Origin: Actinomadura pelletieri DSM 43383
GTDB lineage: Bacteria > Actinomycetota > Actinomycetes > Streptosporangiales > Streptosporangiaceae
Length of the DNA stretch: 64,000 nucleotides
Assembly (NCBI RefSeq): GCF_003634705.1
Contig: NZ_RBWU01000002.1
Span: 1,240,001-1,304,000 of the forward strand
Direction of reading: 5' to 3'
Of this stretch, positions 61,041 to 64,000 are shown in pieces. Under the pieces are notes generated by a model. It saw nothing but the letters and a program-made list of their open reading frames with translations, did no database searches and was not told the DNA's origin. The stretch's first letter is position 1. The number at the start of each line of letters is the position of its first letter. The position numbers and the translations under genes are program-made.

Positions 61041-61633
61041 GGGCCTTCACGGGCGATGTCCGCCTGGAGGGGGAACGACTCGTACTGCGTCCCTTCGGCC
61101 TCGACGACGCGGCCGCGCTGATCGAGGTGCTCCGCGCCGGGGAGGACTTCCTGCCGCCCAACTTCCCGGGCGTGCTGGAGGCCGAGCCCATCGCCTGGTT
61201 CCTGCGCGAGGGCGTCCACAACGTCCAGCGCCACGGCCTCGGCATCCATCTGGCGGCGATCGGCAGGGACGGCGGCGACCTGCTCGGCACCATCGGACTG
61301 TTCACGGTGAACTGGGACCATCTGACGTGCGAGGTCGGGTACGGCATGCGACCCGGGGCGCGCGGACGCGGCCACGCCACCGAGGCGCTCTCGCTCGTCA
61401 CCGGCTGGGCGCTGCGCGAATGCGGGCTGTTCCGCGTGGAACTGCGCGCCATGGTCACCAACCATGCGTCGGTCCGCGTCGCCGAGAAGGCCGGATACGT
61501 GCGTGAGGGCGTCGCTCGGGGCGCCGAACGCGATGCGGGAGGAGTGCGGCAGGACATGATCGTCTTCAGTCGGATCGCGACCGACCCGGCGGCCCCCGAC
61601 AGGCCGGCCGGGGACGAGCGGGGACGCTTCTGA
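61037..61633 (+). CDS. GNAT-family N-acetyltransferase
   Basis: 198 aa. RLVLRPFGLDDAAALIEVL start, then the acetyl-CoA loop MRPGARGRGHATEALSLVTGWAL, and VTNHASVRVAEKAGYVREG of the RimJ/RimL group. Substrate could be a ribosomal protein N-terminus or a small amine. Its GTG overlaps the cobB stop, and its TGA overlaps the next ATG (TGATG), so it is embedded in the cobalamin operon by coupling although no cobalamin role is known for it. Confidence 0.85.
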   Translation: MRAFTGDVRLEGERLVLRPFGLDDAAALIEVLRAGEDFLPPNFPGVLEAEPIAWFLREGVHNVQRHGLGIHLAAIGRDGGDLLGTIGLFTVNWDHLTCEVGYGMRPGARGRGHATEALSLVTGWALRECGLFRVELRAMVTNHASVRVAEKAGYVREGVARGAERDAGGVRQDMIVFSRIATDPAAPDRPAGDERGRF

Positions 61634-62157
61634 TGATCACCGCGGAGGGAACGCTGGTCCTGTACGGGGACGGCGCGGGCGAGGCGGCCCGCCGGATGCT
61701 GCCGGGGCTGCCGGACGCGTGTTTCATCCCGTTGCCCGAGGCGGTGGGGGAGGCGGTCGCGAAGGCGACGAAGAACGGATCCACGCGGGTCGTCCTGGTC
61801 GCGGGCGTGGAGGACCAGACCCGGATCCTCGGCGGCGTGCCGGGCGTCCTCGTCTCGATCACCCTCGACATGGACGGGGGCGGCGCGCTCGCCGCCGAGG
61901 TGGCCGCGGCTGCGACGGCGCGGGCCGTCTACGACCTGTGGGAGGCCGCCGGGAGGCTCGGTCCGTGCGGCCGGGAACTGTGCCGCCGGACGGCCGGGGA
62001 ACTGGAGCGTCTCGCCGCGGCGGCCCTGGGCTCGGCGAACGACGCGTCGAACGGCCCGGCGAACGGCGGGGCGAACGGCGGGGTCGCCGCGCAGGTTGTC
62101 CTGGTCGATCCGGCGGGTGAGCGCATGGTCGGCATGTTCGGGCGAATGGCCCGGTAG
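61633..62157 (+). CDS. CbiD C-terminal-half-like protein
   Basis: 174 aa. LVLYGDGAGEAARRMLPGLPDACF, AVGEAVAKATKNGSTRVVLVAG and ATARAVYDLWEAAGRLGPCGRELCRR follow the C-terminal domain of CbiD (cobalt-precorrin-5B C1-methyltransferase), where STGGRSExAAxxLLPxLPD, GEAL..A...GV.EVVLVGM and NTARxAYELWEAAGL are typical. The N-terminal half of CbiD (200 or so residues) is absent and the family's GKLTKLAAGV stretch is replaced by EDQTRILGGVP. An Ala/Asn/Gly-rich insert (about 136-155) precedes the final strand. It may be a degenerate or regulatory remnant kept in the operon. Confidence 0.6.
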   Translation: MITAEGTLVLYGDGAGEAARRMLPGLPDACFIPLPEAVGEAVAKATKNGSTRVVLVAGVEDQTRILGGVPGVLVSITLDMDGGGALAAEVAAAATARAVYDLWEAAGRLGPCGRELCRRTAGELERLAAAALGSANDASNGPANGGANGGVAAQVVLVDPAGERMVGMFGRMAR

Positions 62158-62176
62158 GCGAGTGGCGGTGTAGGCG

Positions 62177-63484
62177 ATGCTGACGGTCGTCGGCCGCACC
62201 GGTTCGTCCCTCAGCGAGGCGGCCCGTGCGGCGGTGGAGAGCGCCACGGTGGTGATCGGCGAGCCGGGGCGGCTGGACGGTCTGCCGTCGGCGCCGGACG
62301 CGGAGAAGGTCGTCACCGACGACCCGGTCGACGCGCTCCAGGACGTCGACGTCACCGACCAGGACGTCGTGCTCGTCGTCGACGGCGACCCCGGCTGTTT
62401 CGGAGTCCTGCGGGTGCTGCTCGAGAAGGGGCACGCCCCGGAGGTCGTGCCCGCCGTGCCGCTGGTGGCACGGGCCTTCGCCCAGGCGGGGCTGCCCTGG
62501 GACGACGCGCTCGTCGTGTCGGCCCGCGACGGTCACCTGAAGCAGGCCGTCAACGTGTGCCGGGCCCATCCGAAGGTGGCGGTGCTGACCGGGCCCGGTG
62601 CGGGACCGGCGGAACTGGCGCGCGCCCTGTTCCCGGTGACCCCACGTTCGTTCATCGTCTGCGAGGACCTGGACGGGCCCGAGGAGCGGGTCGTCCACGT
62701 CCGTCCGGCGGAGGCCACGACCCGTCCGTGGAACGACCCCGTCGTGGTGCTCGTCCTGGACAACCGGCACGCGCTCGGCGAACCGACCTGGATCTCCGGC
62801 GCCGCGCCCGGCCCCGCCGGGTGGGCGCTGCCCGCCGACGCCTTCGGCGGCGGGGACGGGCTCCGTCCGGACGTCCGCGCCTTCGTCCTGGCCAAACTCG
62901 GCCCCCGCGTCGGCGACATGGTGTGGGACGTCGAGTCCGGCGACGGTTCGGTCGGCATCGAATGCGCGCGCTTCGGCGCGGCCGTGGTCGCCGTCGACCG
63001 CGACTACGCGGCGTGCGAGCGGATCCGGGCGAACGTCCGGCTGCACGGCGTCAAGGTCGCGATGGCCTCGGGGGACGTGCGGTCCACCGCCGGTCACCTG
63101 CCCGCACCCGACGCCGTGTTCGTCGGGCCGGGTTTCGCGGGGCCGGGTGGACCGGACGCCCTCCGGGTGTGCGCCGCTCTCGATCCGTCCCGGCTCGTCG
63201 CCGTGGTGTCCGACGCGGCCACGGCGGAACCGATGCTGGACGTGCTGGTCGAGCACGGTTACACGGCGTCGGCGGTCCGACTCCAGGCCACCCCGCTGAC
63301 CGAGCCCGCCGAGCCGGCCGAACCCTCCCGACCGCCCGGCGCCCCCGTGATCGTCGTCTGGGGAGAACGGGACGTTCCCGCCCCGGGCCGTCCCGCGTCC
63401 CGGACGATCCGTCCCGTCGAGACCATCCCCGCCCTGCCCGGCGACCCCGACGATCCCGCCACAGGACCAGTACAAAGGACGTAA
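62177..63484 (+). CDS. cobL: precorrin-6Y C5,15-methyltransferase (decarboxylating) CobL
   Basis: 435 aa, a fusion of CbiE (about 1-200) and CbiT (about 215-390). CbiE has MLTVVGRTGSSLSEAA, VVDGDPGCFGVL and a VPAVPLVARAFAQAGLPWDD segment. CbiT has LGPRVGDMVWDVESGDGSVGIECA (the SAM-binding loop), AVDRDYAACERIRANV and VFVGPGF. It methylates C5 and C15 and decarboxylates the C12 acetate of precorrin-6Y. The N-terminal Gly-x-Gly of CbiE is partly changed (GRTGSS). The last 45 residues are a Pro-rich tail. Start ATG 62177, 19 nt after the CbiD-like gene. Confidence 0.9.
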   Translation: MLTVVGRTGSSLSEAARAAVESATVVIGEPGRLDGLPSAPDAEKVVTDDPVDALQDVDVTDQDVVLVVDGDPGCFGVLRVLLEKGHAPEVVPAVPLVARAFAQAGLPWDDALVVSARDGHLKQAVNVCRAHPKVAVLTGPGAGPAELARALFPVTPRSFIVCEDLDGPEERVVHVRPAEATTRPWNDPVVVLVLDNRHALGEPTWISGAAPGPAGWALPADAFGGGDGLRPDVRAFVLAKLGPRVGDMVWDVESGDGSVGIECARFGAAVVAVDRDYAACERIRANVRLHGVKVAMASGDVRSTAGHLPAPDAVFVGPGFAGPGGPDALRVCAALDPSRLVAVVSDAATAEPMLDVLVEHGYTASAVRLQATPLTEPAEPAEPSRPPGAPVIVVWGERDVPAPGRPASRTIRPVETIPALPGDPDDPATGPVQRT

Positions 63485-63542
63485 TTCCGAGCAAGCCATG
63501 AAACCCTGACCGTTCGGCCCGGAAGCGACCCAGGAGGCGCAG

Positions 63543-64000
63543 TTGACCGTCCGTACGCCCATGACCGGTTCCCCGGACGGCGACCCGGACATCGATCTGA
63601 GGCATCACGGGGACGCGGAGGTCGGCGGCGGGCTCGCCGACTTCGCCGTGAACGTCCGGACCGGCACGCCCCCGCCCTGGCTGGCCGAGCGGCTCCGCGC
63701 GTCCGTCGCGGACCTCGCCGCCTACCCCGACCCGCGGCCGGCCCGGCGCGCGGTCGCCAGACGGCACGGCAGGTCCGCGGACGAGGTACTGCTCACCTCC
63801 GGCGCCGCGGAGGCGTTCGTCCTGCTCGCCCGGGTCCTCGCGCCGCGCGCCGCGGTGGTCGTCCACCCGCAGTTCACCGAGCCCGAGGCGGCGCTCAGGG
63901 CCGCCGGGCACCCCGTACGGCGGATGATCCTCGGCAAGGACTTCACGCTCGACCCCGCCGCCGTCCCGGCCGACGCCGACCTCGTCGTGATCGGCAATCC
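63543..64000 (+). CDS. CobC-like pyridoxal-phosphate aminotransferase/decarboxylase, cut by the right edge
   Basis: Open to the last base; 152 codons seen. DFAVNVRTGTPPPWLAERL, DLAAYPDPRPARRAVARRHG and DEVLLTSGAAEAFVLLARVL are the N-terminal part of the fold-type-I aminotransferases of the histidinol-phosphate/L-threonine-phosphate decarboxylase (CobC/CobD) group, which make the aminopropanol phosphate arm of B12. TTG 63543 is the start suggested by GGAGG 5 nt upstream (63533-63537); ATG 63561 is in frame. The PLP-binding Lys is beyond the window. It belongs to the cobalamin operon by position. Confidence 0.75.
   Translation, partial: MTVRTPMTGSPDGDPDIDLRHHGDAEVGGGLADFAVNVRTGTPPPWLAERLRASVADLAAYPDPRPARRAVARRHGRSADEVLLTSGAAEAFVLLARVLAPRAAVVVHPQFTEPEAALRAAGHPVRRMILGKDFTLDPAAVPADADLVVIGN

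Overview
The window is about 70% GC. Its genes start often on GTG or TTG, many neighbours overlap by 1 to 4 nt, and it carries several lineage markers: Scr1-type HTH/DUF397 pairs, a stand-alone HATPase, membrane Ser/Thr kinases with extracellular tails, DUF4328 and CHAT-TPR proteins, and DnaE2. This suggests a chromosome segment of a morphologically complex actinomycete. Actinomadura or another Streptosporangiales member is my guess from style; no 16S or other marker settles it.

Layout. (1) 1-11.3 kb is metabolic: an ABC substrate-binding protein cut by the left edge, a MetX-like alpha/beta hydrolase, a secreted cyclophilin, an aldo/keto reductase remnant, and a probable aromatic catabolic cluster (amidase, Zn alcohol dehydrogenase, two aldehyde dehydrogenases) around an IclR regulator with matching candidate operators on both sides. 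A sulfite-oxidase-type molybdoenzyme closes it. (2) 11.5-31.7 kb is an accessory region. It holds a small secreted protein, a UDG-like/amidohydrolase overlapping pair, an HTH-like/TPR overlapping pair, a TPR-CHAT caspase-like protease in one operon with a DUF2384-like antitoxin and a RES toxin, an NPCBM-type membrane protein, a macro-domain protein, a two-TM protein with a PLD-like domain, a second TPR-CHAT protease with its own partner, a broken Ser/Thr kinase gene, and a tRNA-Arg(UCU) whose 3' end faces the region. This is the best candidate for an undescribed conflict or defence system. (3) 31.9-35.8 kb has a phosphotransferase, cobD, cobQ and a DUF1444-like protein. (4) 35.8-47 kb has a GT39-like membrane protein, a LysE exporter, three paralogous Ser/Thr kinases, an alpha/beta hydrolase, a quinone oxidoreductase, TetR and two small proteins. 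(5) 47-50.9 kb has dnaE2, followed by three tandem copies of a 160-nt repeat; a fourth, diverged copy lies at 40.9 kb. (6) 50.9-59.6 kb has a DUF4328 protein, a two-component system, small ORFs, a methyltransferase behind twin palindromes, an acetolactate-synthase-like enzyme, and an HTH/DUF397/HATPase set with a 19-bp palindrome in its divergent promoter. (7) 59.6-64 kb has further cobalamin genes: cobB, a GNAT gene, a CbiD C-terminal-half gene, cobL, and a cobC-like gene cut by the right edge.

How the genes work together. The two cobalamin blocks supply corrin-ring amidation (CobB, CobQ), ring methylation and decarboxylation (CobL, possibly the CbiD-like gene) and aminopropanol arm synthesis and attachment (CobC-like, CobD). 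In the accessory region the chemistry centres on NAD and ADP-ribose (RES toxin, macro domain) and on regulated proteolysis (two CHAT proteases), which fits an abortive-infection logic. That reading is inference from domains and gene order only.
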